A stretch of DNA of 41,711 nucleotides from Nitrospirota bacterium (lineage in GTDB: Bacteria > Nitrospirota > Thermodesulfovibrionia > Thermodesulfovibrionales > JdFR-85). Each line of letters starts with the position of its first letter. Position 1 is the stretch's first letter. Made by a program: the position numbers and the translations under genes. Under the pieces are notes generated by a model. The model was not told the origin of the DNA and made no database searches. It saw only the letters and a list, made by a program, of their open reading frames with translations. This document shows positions 25,112-33,485 of the stretch, in pieces. The DNA lies in contig WGEZ01000007.1 in NCBI GenBank assembly GCA_015492515.1, positions 1-41,711 on the forward strand, in the 5' to 3' direction.

Positions 25112-25353
25112 GGTCCACCCTCTGAAGGGGTCCCTGCTCCTGCGGTGAATGCCCCTTCCGGAAGGGTTGCCGCCCCCTCCGGCTGCTTCCGTCGCGAGGA
25201 CGTAAGCCCGGTGCCGGAGCCGCGTGGATCGTCTCACCGTGCCTGCCTTCTGTCTCATCCCGGGACCCTGCATTGCTATGCCGGAAGGCCATAGCGGTTC
25301 CCTCCGGGTTCCGGTGCCGCGTCGAGGCTATCCCTCTCTCCTCCTTCATGATG
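25112..25353. repeat. Intergenic GC-rich region with a diverged copy of a structured repeat
   Basis: Bases 25209-25264 resemble 26919-26974 on the same strand. Both begin CGGTGCCG, then share ATCGT.TCA, CCTGCC, CTGTCTC and CCCGGG in the same order, with a one-base shift in the middle. Local hairpins include CCCTTCCGGAAGGG near 25155 and GCTATG/CATAGC at 25275-25295. The clear left arm seen in the other copy is missing here. No gene is seen. Confidence 0.5.
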
Positions 25354-25359
25354 TATAAT
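25354..25359 (+). promoter_or_regulatory. -10 box of the DUF502 gene
   Basis: TATAAT, about 45 bases before the ATG at 25404. The leader contains AAAGGAGG. No convincing -35 box is seen. Confidence 0.45.
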
Positions 25360-25403
25360 GTTTCAGTGACCTTCAAACCCTTAGGGACCTAAAGGAGGCA
25401 GAG

Positions 25404-25946
25404 ATGAAGAGACTAACCAGATATTTCCTGGAGGGGCTCCTGTTCCTCGTTCCCGTCGTAGCGACCGTATACGTCCTGTACATAGTATTCATCAAGATCG
25501 ACAGCCTCTTCAGGTTCGAGGTGCCCGGTCTCGGCTTTGCGGTCACGGTGCTGACCGTAACGGTCGTAGGGTTCATCGCATCGAACTTCATAACGCGGGG
25601 GCTCGTCAGGGTGGTCGACAGGACCTTCGTCCGTCTTCCCCTGGTGAAGATGATCTACACCTCCATAAAGGACCTGATAGGGGCCTTCGTGGGTGACAAG
25701 AAGGGGTTCAACAAGCCGGTGCTGGTCACCCTCGTGCCGGGGAGCAACATCCGGGTGATCGGGTTCATGACCCGCGAGGACCTCGACAACCTGGGGCTCA
25801 CCGACAGCGTGGCCGTCTACCTTCCCCAGTCCTATAACTTTGCGGGAAACCTGATCATCGTACCGAGGGAGCAGGTGAGGCCCCTTGAGGCCCTCGGCGG
25901 AGAGGTGATGGCCTTCATCGTCTCCGGTGGTGTCTCGGCGAAGTAG
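25404..25946 (+). CDS. DUF502-family membrane protein
   Basis: The 180-residue protein has two membrane helices near the N-terminus (about 8-30, FLEGLLFLVPVVATVYVLYI, and about 42-65). A soluble domain with the family stretch PLVKMIYTSIKDL follows, along with FMTREDL, VYLPQSYNFAGNL and PREQVRPLE. This is the typical length and layout of DUF502 proteins, widespread in Gram-negative bacteria and plants and without an agreed function. AAAGGAGG precedes the ATG. It stands alone and converges on the next minus-strand genes. Confidence 0.85.
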   Translation: MKRLTRYFLEGLLFLVPVVATVYVLYIVFIKIDSLFRFEVPGLGFAVTVLTVTVVGFIASNFITRGLVRVVDRTFVRLPLVKMIYTSIKDLIGAFVGDKKGFNKPVLVTLVPGSNIRVIGFMTREDLDNLGLTDSVAVYLPQSYNFAGNLIIVPREQVRPLEALGGEVMAFIVSGGVSAK

Positions 25947-25954
25947 GCAGGCTG

Positions 25955-26314
25955 TCAGGGCATGTTGATCGTTATATCGTAGGTGCCGATGGAGACCCTG
26001 TCGGCGATCGACGCCTCCCAGAGGAGCCCGGTCACGTCCTTCACGGTCCTCTTGGGCACCATGAGGATCAGCTTTGTGCCCGCCTCGGAGAGGGTCTTCC
26101 ACTGGAGCGCCTTCTCCCTGTTGATGCTGTGTTCGGTCTCTACCACGACGACGGCGAGGACCATGCCGTGGTTGCCTAATATGAGATCTGGATAGCAGCC
26201 CTTGAACTCGTTCTTCTCACCCCCGAGGTTGTCCTTTATCTCCCTGTACTCCCTGGAGAGCCTCGTCCTCAGGGTCCTGACGAGCCAGTCATGGATCAGT
26301 CTCTCTTCATCCAT
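25955..26314 (-). CDS. Small PD-(D/E)xK nuclease-like protein
   Basis: The 119-residue protein is not a family I can name. The stretch YPDLIL (P42-D43) followed after about 15 residues by VVVVETE (E59, E61) resembles the core of PD-(D/E)xK nucleases, but the usual lysine is replaced by glutamate. The start overlaps the end of rpiB by 19 bases, so the two are probably translated together. The protein may be an inactive nuclease fold or bind nucleic acid; this is inference from a short motif. Confidence 0.55.
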   Translation of the reverse strand: MDEERLIHDWLVRTLRTRLSREYREIKDNLGGEKNEFKGCYPDLILGNHGMVLAVVVVETEHSINREKALQWKTLSEAGTKLILMVPKRTVKDVTGLLWEASIADRVSIGTYDITINMP

Positions 26315-26754
26315 CGCTCCTCGACCTCCTCTATCTTGGCCAGTCTCCTCCGGTACCTCTCGAGGCCCTTGAACTCGGCCTTCAGGTAGGCTGACACGAT
26401 CTCCTTGGCCAGCTCCTCGCCGACGATGCGTGCTCCGAGGCAGAGTACATTCATTGCATCGTCTTCTACGCCCTGATGGGCCGAGTATGTATCATGACAG
26501 ACCGAGGCCCTTATCCCCCTGAACTTGTTTGCAGCCACTGAGGTGCCGACACCGCTTCCACAGATCAGTATACCCCGTGAGGCCTCACCGGTGGAGATCC
26601 TCTCAGCCACCAGACGGGCGAAGTCAGGATAATCCGAGGGCTCCTCGGTATGGGCTCCGATGTCGATGACCTCGTATCCGCTGTCCCGGAGGAACCCCAC
26701 GATCACCTCCTTCAGATGATACCCTCCGTGGTCTGCGCCGATGACGATCTTCAT
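26296..26754 (-). CDS. rpiB: Ribose-5-phosphate isomerase B
   Basis: The 152-residue RpiB/LacAB-family enzyme interconverts ribose 5-phosphate and ribulose 5-phosphate. It begins MKIVIGADHGGYHLKE, has ICGSGVGTSVAANKFRGIRA with the active cysteine of the anion hole, and CHDTYSAHQGVEDDAMNVL. The upstream ATG at 26886 lies inside a repeat element and is rejected; the ATG at 26754 has GGAAGGTGAG ahead. In many genomes rpiB sits next to glyA or upp; here it is followed by an overlapping unknown gene. Confidence 0.93.
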   Translation of the reverse strand: MKIVIGADHGGYHLKEVIVGFLRDSGYEVIDIGAHTEEPSDYPDFARLVAERISTGEASRGILICGSGVGTSVAANKFRGIRASVCHDTYSAHQGVEDDAMNVLCLGARIVGEELAKEIVSAYLKAEFKGLERYRRRLAKIEEVEERWMKRD

Positions 26755-26764
26755 CTTTGTCTCA

Positions 26765-26999
26765 CCTTCCGCTGTTCCGTGAGCACCGGAGGCTGTCCTC
26801 ACAGGGGGCAGGGCGCTGAAACGATTGGAACTACCTCTGCACCCCGGTGAACACCCTGACAGGGCCGCACGGTGTGTGTGCCGCACGGCCGTCCGCTCCT
26901 CTCTTCAGGAGAGGAGCTCGGTGCCGAAGACCCGTAAATCGTTTCAGACATCCCTGCCCCCTGTCTCTCCCGGGGCCTCCCCTTCCGCCGTTCCGTGAG
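26765..26999. repeat. Structured inverted-repeat element between rpiB and ilvD, flanked by direct repeats
   Basis: Left arm ACAGGGGGCAGGG (26801-26813) plus CTGAAACGATT (26816-26826) is matched perfectly in reverse complement by 26937-26947 and 26952-26964. Inside lies a perfect 9-bp hairpin (26895-26903 with 26909-26917) and an imperfect GGCCG/CGGCC stem. The element is bounded by near-identical direct repeats (26765-26783 and 26981-26999, 18 of 19 identical). A diverged relative lies near 25209. It could be a MITE-like element or a structured RNA. Confidence 0.65.
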
Positions 27000-27000
27000 G

Positions 27001-28656
27001 TCATCCCTCCATAACGGCACCGGAGGCGGCGGAACTCACCATCCGTGCATATCTTGAGAGGTATCCCTTCTTGATCTTCGGCTCCGGTTGCTTCCATGCT
27101 GCAAGCCTTCTTTGGAGCTCCTCCTCTGAGAGGAGGGCGTCTATCCTCCTGTCCGGTATATCTATCCTTATCCTGTCTCCGTCCCTGATCACCGCCAGGG
27201 GGCCTCCTTCCATGGCCTCCGGTGAGATATGGCCGATACACGGTCCCCTCGTGCCTCCCGAGAACCTGCCGTCGGTGATCAGCGCCACTGATTCGCTCAG
27301 CCCCATCCCGGCGATGGTGGCCGTGGGGGAGAGCATCTCCCTCATCCCCGGCCCGCCCTTGGGGCCCTCGTATCTGATGACCACCACGTCACCGGGTGAT
27401 ATAGTGCCGTCGAGGATCGCCTTCATGCCGGCCTCCTCGGAGTCGAATACCCTTGCTGTGCCTTCAAAGCGCATCATCTTCCTGCTGACCGCGGACTGTT
27501 TCACCACCGCGCCTTGGGGGGCGAGGTTGCCCCTCAGTATGGCGATCCAGCCCTCCCTGTGGTGCGCCTTCTCCAGGGGCCTTATCACCTCTCCGTCGGA
27601 GATCTCGGCTGAATCCGCGATCCTGTGGGTCCTCATGCCGCTGACGGTCGGTGTGTTGTGTATCAGGTCCTTCAGCCTCCTGAGCACGGCCGGTATGCCT
27701 CCGGCATAGTGGAGGTCCTCGAGATAGTGCTTTCCTCCGGGCAGCATGTCGGCGATATGGGGGGTCGTCCTGCTCAGGTCGTCGAAGACCTCGAGGGGCA
27801 GTCTCACGCCGGCGTCACGGGCGATCGCCGGGATGTGGAGCACCGTGTTGGTGGACCCGCCGAGCGCCATATCCACCCTGATGGCGTTCTCAAAGGCCTT
27901 CCGGGTCATTATCTTCCTCGGCGTTACCCCCTTCTCCACCAGCTCGACGACCCTCCGGCCGCTCTCGAAGGCGATCCTCCGCTTCTCGGCCTCCGAGGCG
28001 AGGGCGGTTGCACAGTAGGGGATGCTCATGCCGAGGGCCTCGGTGACGCAGGCCATGGTGTTCGCCGTGTACATCCCCTGGCAGGACCCCACACCGGGGC
28101 AGGCGCACATCTCGAGGGCCTGGATCTCCTCGTCCCCGATGAGGCCCTTCCTGTATTTGCCTATCGCCTCGAAGGTGTCATTCACGAGGGAGAGCCTCCT
28201 TCCCCTGAGGTGACCTGAATGCATGGGACCCGCCGTGACCACGATCGTGGGGATGTTGACCCTGCCTGCGGCCATCAGCATCCCCGGGGTGATCTTGTCA
28301 CAGTTCGTCAAGAGCAGGAGACCGTCGAACTGATGCGCCTCTGCGACGGTCTCCACCATGTCGGCTATCAGTTCCCTCGAGGGCAGGGAGTAATGCATGC
28401 CCCTGTGACCCATGGCTATACCGTCGCATATCCCCGGTACTCCGAAGAAGAAGGGGTAGCCACCACCGGTGTGAACGCCCTTCTCGATGAACCTCTCGAG
28501 GTCCCTCATCCCGATGTGTCCGGGGATTATATCGGTGAAGCTCGTGGCCACGCCTATGAAGGGCTTGTTGATCTCCGACCTGGGGATGCCCGTGGCGTAA
28601 AGCAGCGCCCTGTGGGGGAGGCGTTCAACCCCCTCCTTGATGATGTCGCTTCTCAA
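27001..28656 (-). CDS. ilvD: Dihydroxy-acid dehydratase
   Basis: The 551-residue IlvD dehydrates 2,3-dihydroxy-isovalerate and the methylvalerate analogue in valine, leucine and isoleucine synthesis. Iron-sulfur ligands appear in [10 protein letters not shown] and [41 protein letters not shown] and the final [10 protein letters not shown] are also typical. The start is TTG at 28656 with GGAGG nine bases ahead; no nearby ATG fits. Edd, the related phosphogluconate dehydratase, is less likely because of length and motif form. cimA lies further along the same strand. Confidence 0.93.
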   Translation of the reverse strand: MRSDIIKEGVERLPHRALLYATGIPRSEINKPFIGVATSFTDIIPGHIGMRDLERFIEKGVHTGGGYPFFFGVPGICDGIAMGHRGMHYSLPSRELIADMVETVAEAHQFDGLLLLTNCDKITPGMLMAAGRVNIPTIVVTAGPMHSGHLRGRRLSLVNDTFEAIGKYRKGLIGDEEIQALEMCACPGVGSCQGMYTANTMACVTEALGMSIPYCATALASEAEKRRIAFESGRRVVELVEKGVTPRKIMTRKAFENAIRVDMALGGSTNTVLHIPAIARDAGVRLPLEVFDDLSRTTPHIADMLPGGKHYLEDLHYAGGIPAVLRRLKDLIHNTPTVSGMRTHRIADSAEISDGEVIRPLEKAHHREGWIAILRGNLAPQGAVVKQSAVSRKMMRFEGTARVFDSEEAGMKAILDGTISPGDVVVIRYEGPKGGPGMREMLSPTATIAGMGLSESVALITDGRFSGGTRGPCIGHISPEAMEGGPLAVIRDGDRIRIDIPDRRIDALLSEEELQRRLAAWKQPEPKIKKGYLSRYARMVSSAASGAVMEG

Positions 28657-28705
28657 TCCCTGTAACCTCCTTTTAGAAGTATCCCGGCTGTTCTCCCGGG
28701 AGGGG

Positions 28706-28936
28706 TCAGTTCATCGCCCCCGTCTTCTTGAACTCCCTTATCAATGCAGCCATCTTGTCCTTCTTTGCGAGCTTCTGCTTCTTGATGGTCTTGATCTCCA
28801 TCTCCTCCTCCGGGGTCAGGAAGTGCCTGCCGTCGAGCTCTGAAAGCCTCGCCTCCAGAGCCTGGTGTTCCTTCTCGAGGGTCCTGAACTCGGTATTCTC
28901 CCTTCTGAGTGCTTCGATGATCTCCTGTTCCTTCAT
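28706..28936 (-). CDS. DUF465/YdcH-like small coiled protein
   Basis: The 76-residue, highly charged helical protein has the DUF465 pattern: an N-terminal helix with [18 protein letters not shown], the middle [22 protein letters not shown], and a basic [15 protein letters not shown] helix. Function in this family is unknown. AAAGGAGGA precedes the ATG. It lies 36 bases after the protoporphyrinogen oxidase gene and 49 before ilvD. A CCCGGG-type hairpin lies just after its stop. Confidence 0.8.
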   Translation of the reverse strand: MKEQEIIEALRRENTEFRTLEKEHQALEARLSELDGRHFLTPEEEMEIKTIKKQKLAKKDKMAALIREFKKTGAMN

Positions 28937-28972
28937 GGGTCCTCCTTTCCCATCCCATGGATGAGCGTTACA

Positions 28973-30331
28973 TCAGTTTTCCGTCAGTATCCTGTTGCAG
29001 AGGGTATGGGAGTTCTCGACACAGTCGTTGACCCCTATCCCCCTGTAGGCGTTCCCCGTTATGTACAGCCCCGGATGCCGCTTCAGGGCACGATCCATCC
29101 TCTCCAGGCGTGCGGCATGACCCACGTTGTACTGGGGTATCGCCTTTTCATGCCTGTAGATCCTCACGAACGACGGTTGTACGTCGATCCCCATCACCTC
29201 CTCGAGCTCCTCGAGGACGATCCCTGTCAGGGTCACGTCATCCTCCAGGGCGAGCTCGGGGGCCCTCGCTCCGCCCACCATGGTCCTCAAGAGCACGTAC
29301 CCCTCAGGTGCCCTCCTGGGGAAGATGCTCGAGTCCCAGAGGGTGCCGAGTATCCTCCTTCCTTCCACTCCTGGTACGAGGAAGCCGAAGCCGTTGAGGT
29401 TGTGCCCGATCTCCTCGAGCCTGAACCCCGTGCAGACGATGGAGAGGGCGGGGTAGGGGATCTCGCCGAGGAGGCGGGAGAGCGAGGGGTCCAGGTGGGA
29501 GAGTATCTCCGAGGATTCATAGGCGGGGCAGGCGAGGACGACCGTCTCTGAGTCGACCGCACCGCCGTCCTCGGTGTGGAGCCTGTAGCGGTCGTCCACC
29601 CTTTCGACAGCCTTGACCCTTCTGCCGGTTTTGAGCCTGTTGCCGAGGAGGTCCCTCAGGGATCCGACCATCGTCTCCATCCCCTCCGTGAAGGAGGTCA
29701 GCGTACCTCCAGGTCCCGGCCCGACGCTTTCACCCCTCTTCTTTGCCTCCCTCTGGAGTTTCACCATCGCCCGGAGGAGGCTTCCATGGCGTTTCTCGAG
29801 CTGGTATATCCTGGGGAAGCAGCTCTTGAGGCTCAGCATCTCGGGGTCTCCGGCATATATCCCCGATGCCATGGGGTCGATCAGTCTCTCGTAGGCCTCC
29901 CTGCCCAGCCGCCTCCTGGCGAAGTCCGCGAGGCTCTCGTCCTCTTCCCCGCCTCCCGGGACGATCACCTCATAGATGAGCCTCCCCTTTCCGCAGGGGG
30001 TGAGGATGCCCGAGGTGAGGAAGGCCTGTGGAGACTCGGGGATGGGGTGGAGCCTCCCCCTGGAGTAGATGAACCTCCTCTTTGCAGACTCGTTGCTCCT
30101 GATGGGTGTGAGGGAGAGGGCCCTGGCGAGCTCCAGGGTGAGGGGCTTGTTGTCGAGGAAGCCGTTCACCCCCTTCTCGCAGAGGAACCCCTCCGTCCTG
30201 TCAGAGCATATCTTGCCGCCCGGCCTCTCCGCGGCCTCGAGCACCTGGATCTCCAGGAGGGGGTCTTTTTCTAAGAGGAAGTATGCAAGGGAGAGTCCCG
30301 AGATGCCACCACCTACGATGGTGATACTCAT
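28973..30331 (-). CDS. hemY: Protoporphyrinogen/coproporphyrinogen oxidase (HemY/PPO type)
   Basis: The 453-residue FAD enzyme starts MSITIVGGGISGLSLAYFL (dinucleotide fold, GxGxxG at 7-12). It continues with the amine-oxidase-type pattern LEAAERPGGKI and ends with ITGNAYRGIGVNDCVENS, a typical PPO C-terminal FAD contact. It oxidises protoporphyrinogen IX or coproporphyrinogen III on the way to heme. The HemY type usually uses O2, which is odd beside an oxygen-sensitive CODH/ACS cluster. The ATG at 30331 has GGAGG ahead. It ends the pncB-eamA-tolC-aroD run. Confidence 0.88.
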   Translation of the reverse strand: MSITIVGGGISGLSLAYFLLEKDPLLEIQVLEAAERPGGKICSDRTEGFLCEKGVNGFLDNKPLTLELARALSLTPIRSNESAKRRFIYSRGRLHPIPESPQAFLTSGILTPCGKGRLIYEVIVPGGGEEDESLADFARRRLGREAYERLIDPMASGIYAGDPEMLSLKSCFPRIYQLEKRHGSLLRAMVKLQREAKKRGESVGPGPGGTLTSFTEGMETMVGSLRDLLGNRLKTGRRVKAVERVDDRYRLHTEDGGAVDSETVVLACPAYESSEILSHLDPSLSRLLGEIPYPALSIVCTGFRLEEIGHNLNGFGFLVPGVEGRRILGTLWDSSIFPRRAPEGYVLLRTMVGGARAPELALEDDVTLTGIVLEELEEVMGIDVQPSFVRIYRHEKAIPQYNVGHAARLERMDRALKRHPGLYITGNAYRGIGVNDCVENSHTLCNRILTEN

Positions 30332-30393
30332 CTCAGGACCTCCGTATGTGAAGTGCCTGCTCCGAGCATTTAATAGACTAATTATACCACCTT

Positions 30394-31083
30394 TCAAAAA
30401 TAAATGCCATCGATCAGCTCCCTCAGCCGGACCGCGGAGACCTGTCCCGGGGCCGTGGGCTTCCCGATGGAGGCGAAGGTGAAGAGGGAACCGATGATCG
30501 GGAAGAAGATCCGCGTCGGGAGGCCCTTCCCGCCCATACAGATGGTGACGAGGCCGTCCTTCCAGTAGCCGAGGGTGAGCCTGGTCATAGACCTCAGGTC
30601 CTCACAGCCTGTCGCGGATGTGGCCACCTTCACTATATCGGCCCCTCTGGACCTGAACCTCCTGACCAGCACGGAGAGCTCGCTGTAGGCCGGGGTGGCC
30701 TCGAAGTTGTGATAGGATGCTATCAGGATGCTCCGGCTGTCTGCAGCAATCCTCCTCACCCCCCTGAATATGCCCGAGCTCCCCTCTATGTCGATCAGGT
30801 CCGCAAGGTCGGCCACCGCCTCGAAGAGGCCGAGCCTCTCTCCGTCGCGGAGCTCCCTTCCTCCCCCTTCCTCCCTCGACCTTACGGTTGCGATGACCGG
30901 CTTGCCGAGGGCCTTCGTCTTCTCGAAGACCGTCCTGACGTATCTCCGGTCGAGGTCTGAGAAGAGGTCGATCCTCAGTTCGATCAGGTCCAGGGCGTCG
31001 AGGACCTTGCCGCTGATCAGTTCAAGATCCCTGTCCGACGCCGCACCCGCGATAGCCGGTCTTCCGAAGTCGAGTCTCTTCAT
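30394..31083 (-). CDS. aroD: 3-dehydroquinate dehydratase, type I
   Basis: The 229-residue TIM barrel converts 3-dehydroquinate to 3-dehydroshikimate in aromatic amino-acid synthesis. Active-site features are ELRIDLF (35-41), SYHNF with catalytic H125, the Schiff-base lysine K152 in VKVATSA, and FASIGKPTAPGQ near the C-terminus. The start overlaps the tolC stop by four bases (ATGA), so translation is coupled. No other shikimate gene is nearby, and the placement with an efflux protein is unusual. Confidence 0.93.
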   Translation of the reverse strand: MKRLDFGRPAIAGAASDRDLELISGKVLDALDLIELRIDLFSDLDRRYVRTVFEKTKALGKPVIATVRSREEGGGRELRDGERLGLFEAVADLADLIDIEGSSGIFRGVRRIAADSRSILIASYHNFEATPAYSELSVLVRRFRSRGADIVKVATSATGCEDLRSMTRLTLGYWKDGLVTICMGGKGLPTRIFFPIIGSLFTFASIGKPTAPGQVSAVRLRELIDGIYF

Positions 31084-32621
31084 CTCTCCGCCGTGTATCT
31101 CTCAAGGATGGTCCCCTTCGCCTTATCGAACCTGGAAAGGGCCTTCAGATACTCGATCCGTGCCCTCCGCTCCTCGAAGAGGGCGTCGGTGTACTCCTGC
31201 TGAAACCTGAGCACGTCGTTCAGCGTCGCCATCCCGATCCGGAACCTCTCCTCCTCCGCCTCGAGCCTCTTTTCCGTGGCCGTCCTCGTCTTCCTTGCGG
31301 CCTCGATACGTTTCAGCCACAGGGCCAGCTCCCTCCAGGCCCGCCTCACCTCGAGCCTTACCTCCTGCTGCAGCTCCTTCAGCCTCGCCTCCGCCCTCCG
31401 CACCCCGTAGCCGGCCTTCAGGTACTCGGCCTTCGATGCACGTCTCCAGAGGGGGATCTGGAGGGAGAGCCCGATCCGCCAGCTCCTGTACCGGCCCTCG
31501 AGCAGGCTGTCGAGGGAGCCGGAGGGGGTACCGGAGAGCCCGTTCAGCCCCACGGTGCCGAAGAGCTCGAGGTCCGGCAGCATCTGGTTCCTGTAGTACC
31601 TTTCGAGGAGCTCCAGCCTCCGCTTCTCAGAGCGTGCCTGCAACAGGTCCCTCCGGTGGGAGAGGGCTGAAGCGATGGACTCCTTGAGGTCCGGAGGGCC
31701 TTCCAGAGGCGGTTCAGGCTCGGTGAGTTCCACCTCCGTGTCCAGGTCCTCCATACCCAGGACCGCCTTCAGGAGATCGAGGCCGTCCCTCAGGGCGTTC
31801 TCCGCCTCGAGGAGGGCCTCCTCCCTCTTCGCCACCTCCGCCTCTGCCTTGTATATCTCCACCGGCGCCATCGCACCCGTCTCGATCCTTGCCTCAACCT
31901 CCTCCAGCACCTCACGGGCCAGCTCGAGGGAGAGGCCCGCCGTCCGTCTCCTCTCCTCAGAGAGCAGGACGTCGTAGTAGGAGCTCACGGCGGAGTCGAC
32001 GATCTCTTCCGCCTTCATCCGGAGACCGAACTCCGAGGCCCTCAGGTTCTCTTCGGCCACATCAATCATGGTGGTCTGTATGTCCTCTCCGAAGCCCTTC
32101 AGCAGCGGCTGTGACACGGTGAGTGTCAGGGTCGTCAGGTGGTAAGGGTTGAGGGTGAGGAAGCTCGAGTCACCGTGGTATCGCTCGTAGGTCCAGTTGA
32201 GGCTGTACTCAGTGCCGGTGACGAGCCTCCCCTCGAGGCCGAGCTCCATATCGAGGGACCTCTCTTCCGAGCTCATCACCACCGATGATGCAGGCACCTC
32301 CTCGCGGGAGCCGCTCATGGTGAGGGAGAGGATGGGGTCGAAGGCGCCTTTCTCCTTCACGACCTCCTGCGATGCCGTCAGGGGGCCGTAACGCTCGACC
32401 CTCAGGGCCGGGTTGTTCCGGAGTGCCATCCGGACCGCCTCCTCGAGGCTGAGGCGGATCCTCTCCGATGCCAGGGAGGGATCGGGCAGAACCAGGACGG
32501 CGGCGAGCATGGGAAGACATCCCGCCCTGAGGGCCAGAGACCCGGAAGGCCGCCTGGTGAAGAGGACCGACAGGAGGCCCGGTCCCCGAAGTGCATGCAG
32601 TATCCGGTCGAGGTGCAACAT
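31080..32621 (-). CDS. TolC-family outer membrane efflux protein
   Basis: The 513-residue protein has an N-terminal signal region ending near PDPSLASERIRLSLEEAV. It then carries the two repeated helical blocks of outer membrane efflux proteins (each starting LSLEEAVRMALRNNP-like and ending in long coiled coils such as AEYLKAGYGVRRAEARLKEL). It would form a trimeric outer-membrane channel. No membrane fusion protein or RND/ABC pump is adjacent. It starts three bases after the EamA gene and overlaps aroD by four, so it is part of a tight operon. The N-terminal extension before the hydrophobic core is long. Confidence 0.85.
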   Translation of the reverse strand: MLHLDRILHALRGPGLLSVLFTRRPSGSLALRAGCLPMLAAVLVLPDPSLASERIRLSLEEAVRMALRNNPALRVERYGPLTASQEVVKEKGAFDPILSLTMSGSREEVPASSVVMSSEERSLDMELGLEGRLVTGTEYSLNWTYERYHGDSSFLTLNPYHLTTLTLTVSQPLLKGFGEDIQTTMIDVAEENLRASEFGLRMKAEEIVDSAVSSYYDVLLSEERRRTAGLSLELAREVLEEVEARIETGAMAPVEIYKAEAEVAKREEALLEAENALRDGLDLLKAVLGMEDLDTEVELTEPEPPLEGPPDLKESIASALSHRRDLLQARSEKRRLELLERYYRNQMLPDLELFGTVGLNGLSGTPSGSLDSLLEGRYRSWRIGLSLQIPLWRRASKAEYLKAGYGVRRAEARLKELQQEVRLEVRRAWRELALWLKRIEAARKTRTATEKRLEAEEERFRIGMATLNDVLRFQQEYTDALFEERRARIEYLKALSRFDKAKGTILERYTAER

Positions 32622-32624
32622 CGG

Positions 32625-33485
32625 TCACTCCTCTTTGATGGTCAGGTATCCGGAAAGAATGATCAGTCCACCTCCGATGTAGGTGTTCAGGAGGGGACGC
32701 TCACCCAGAAAGATCACACTTAAGATTATAGCACCAACGGGTTCGAGATAGCCAAGCACCGCCGCCCTGCTCGCCTGGACGTAGCTCAACCCCCGGTAGT
32801 ACAGGAAGGGGGCGGCGGTGGAGTGGAGTGCACCCATGAGGAGAAAGAACCAGATCTTCTCCGCAGGAAAGGTCCTGACAAAGGGGAGCAGCATCACGGT
32901 CATGAAGAGGTTCTGGAAGAATACCAGTACATAGGGGTTGAACCTCCGGGAGAAGACCCTTATCAGGATGACGACCACGGCGTAGGCGATGCCCGAGAGC
33001 AGCCCCGATACTATCCCTACGAGGTCAGGTCCCGGCTTAACCCCCCTGGTGAAGACGCTCCTGAAGCACTCCAGGATCGTGGCGCCGCCGAGCATCGTCC
33101 AGAGGCCGACCGATGCCACCAGGATGGACAGGACGAGCCGTCGGGTTATCCTCTCCCCCAGGAAGAGGACCGCCAGGAAGGCGACCACGACGGGTGCGAT
33201 GTAGTGGGTCATCACCGCGTTGGCGATCGTGGTCTTCGAGTAGGCGAAGAGGAAGGTGAAGACGTTCAACAGGATGAACAGGCTCAGCAGGAGGATGAAG
33301 GGCATCTTCCTCAAGGGCGGCACGGCCCTCCTGAACCGTCTCATGGTGAACATCAGGCCCTGGAGGGGAAGGGAGAAGACGGTGGAGTAGAAGATGAGGA
33401 TATGTACATCCACCTCCGCGAGCCTCACCATCAGGCCGAGGGAGCTCCAGATCAGGATGGCCGTTACTATGTAGAGGGAGGCCAT
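32625..33485 (-). CDS. EamA/DMT-family transporter
   Basis: The 286-residue membrane protein has about ten hydrophobic helices in two EamA repeats (about 5-135 and 150-286), with the conserved late stretch SRAAVLGYLEPVGAIILSVI. Members export metabolites or amino acids; the substrate is unknown. The ATG shares one base with the pncB stop (TGATG), and the tolC gene follows after three bases, so these are translated from one message. Confidence 0.87.
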   Translation of the reverse strand: MASLYIVTAILIWSSLGLMVRLAEVDVHILIFYSTVFSLPLQGLMFTMRRFRRAVPPLRKMPFILLLSLFILLNVFTFLFAYSKTTIANAVMTHYIAPVVVAFLAVLFLGERITRRLVLSILVASVGLWTMLGGATILECFRSVFTRGVKPGPDLVGIVSGLLSGIAYAVVVILIRVFSRRFNPYVLVFFQNLFMTVMLLPFVRTFPAEKIWFFLLMGALHSTAAPFLYYRGLSYVQASRAAVLGYLEPVGAIILSVIFLGERPLLNTYIGGGLIILSGYLTIKEE

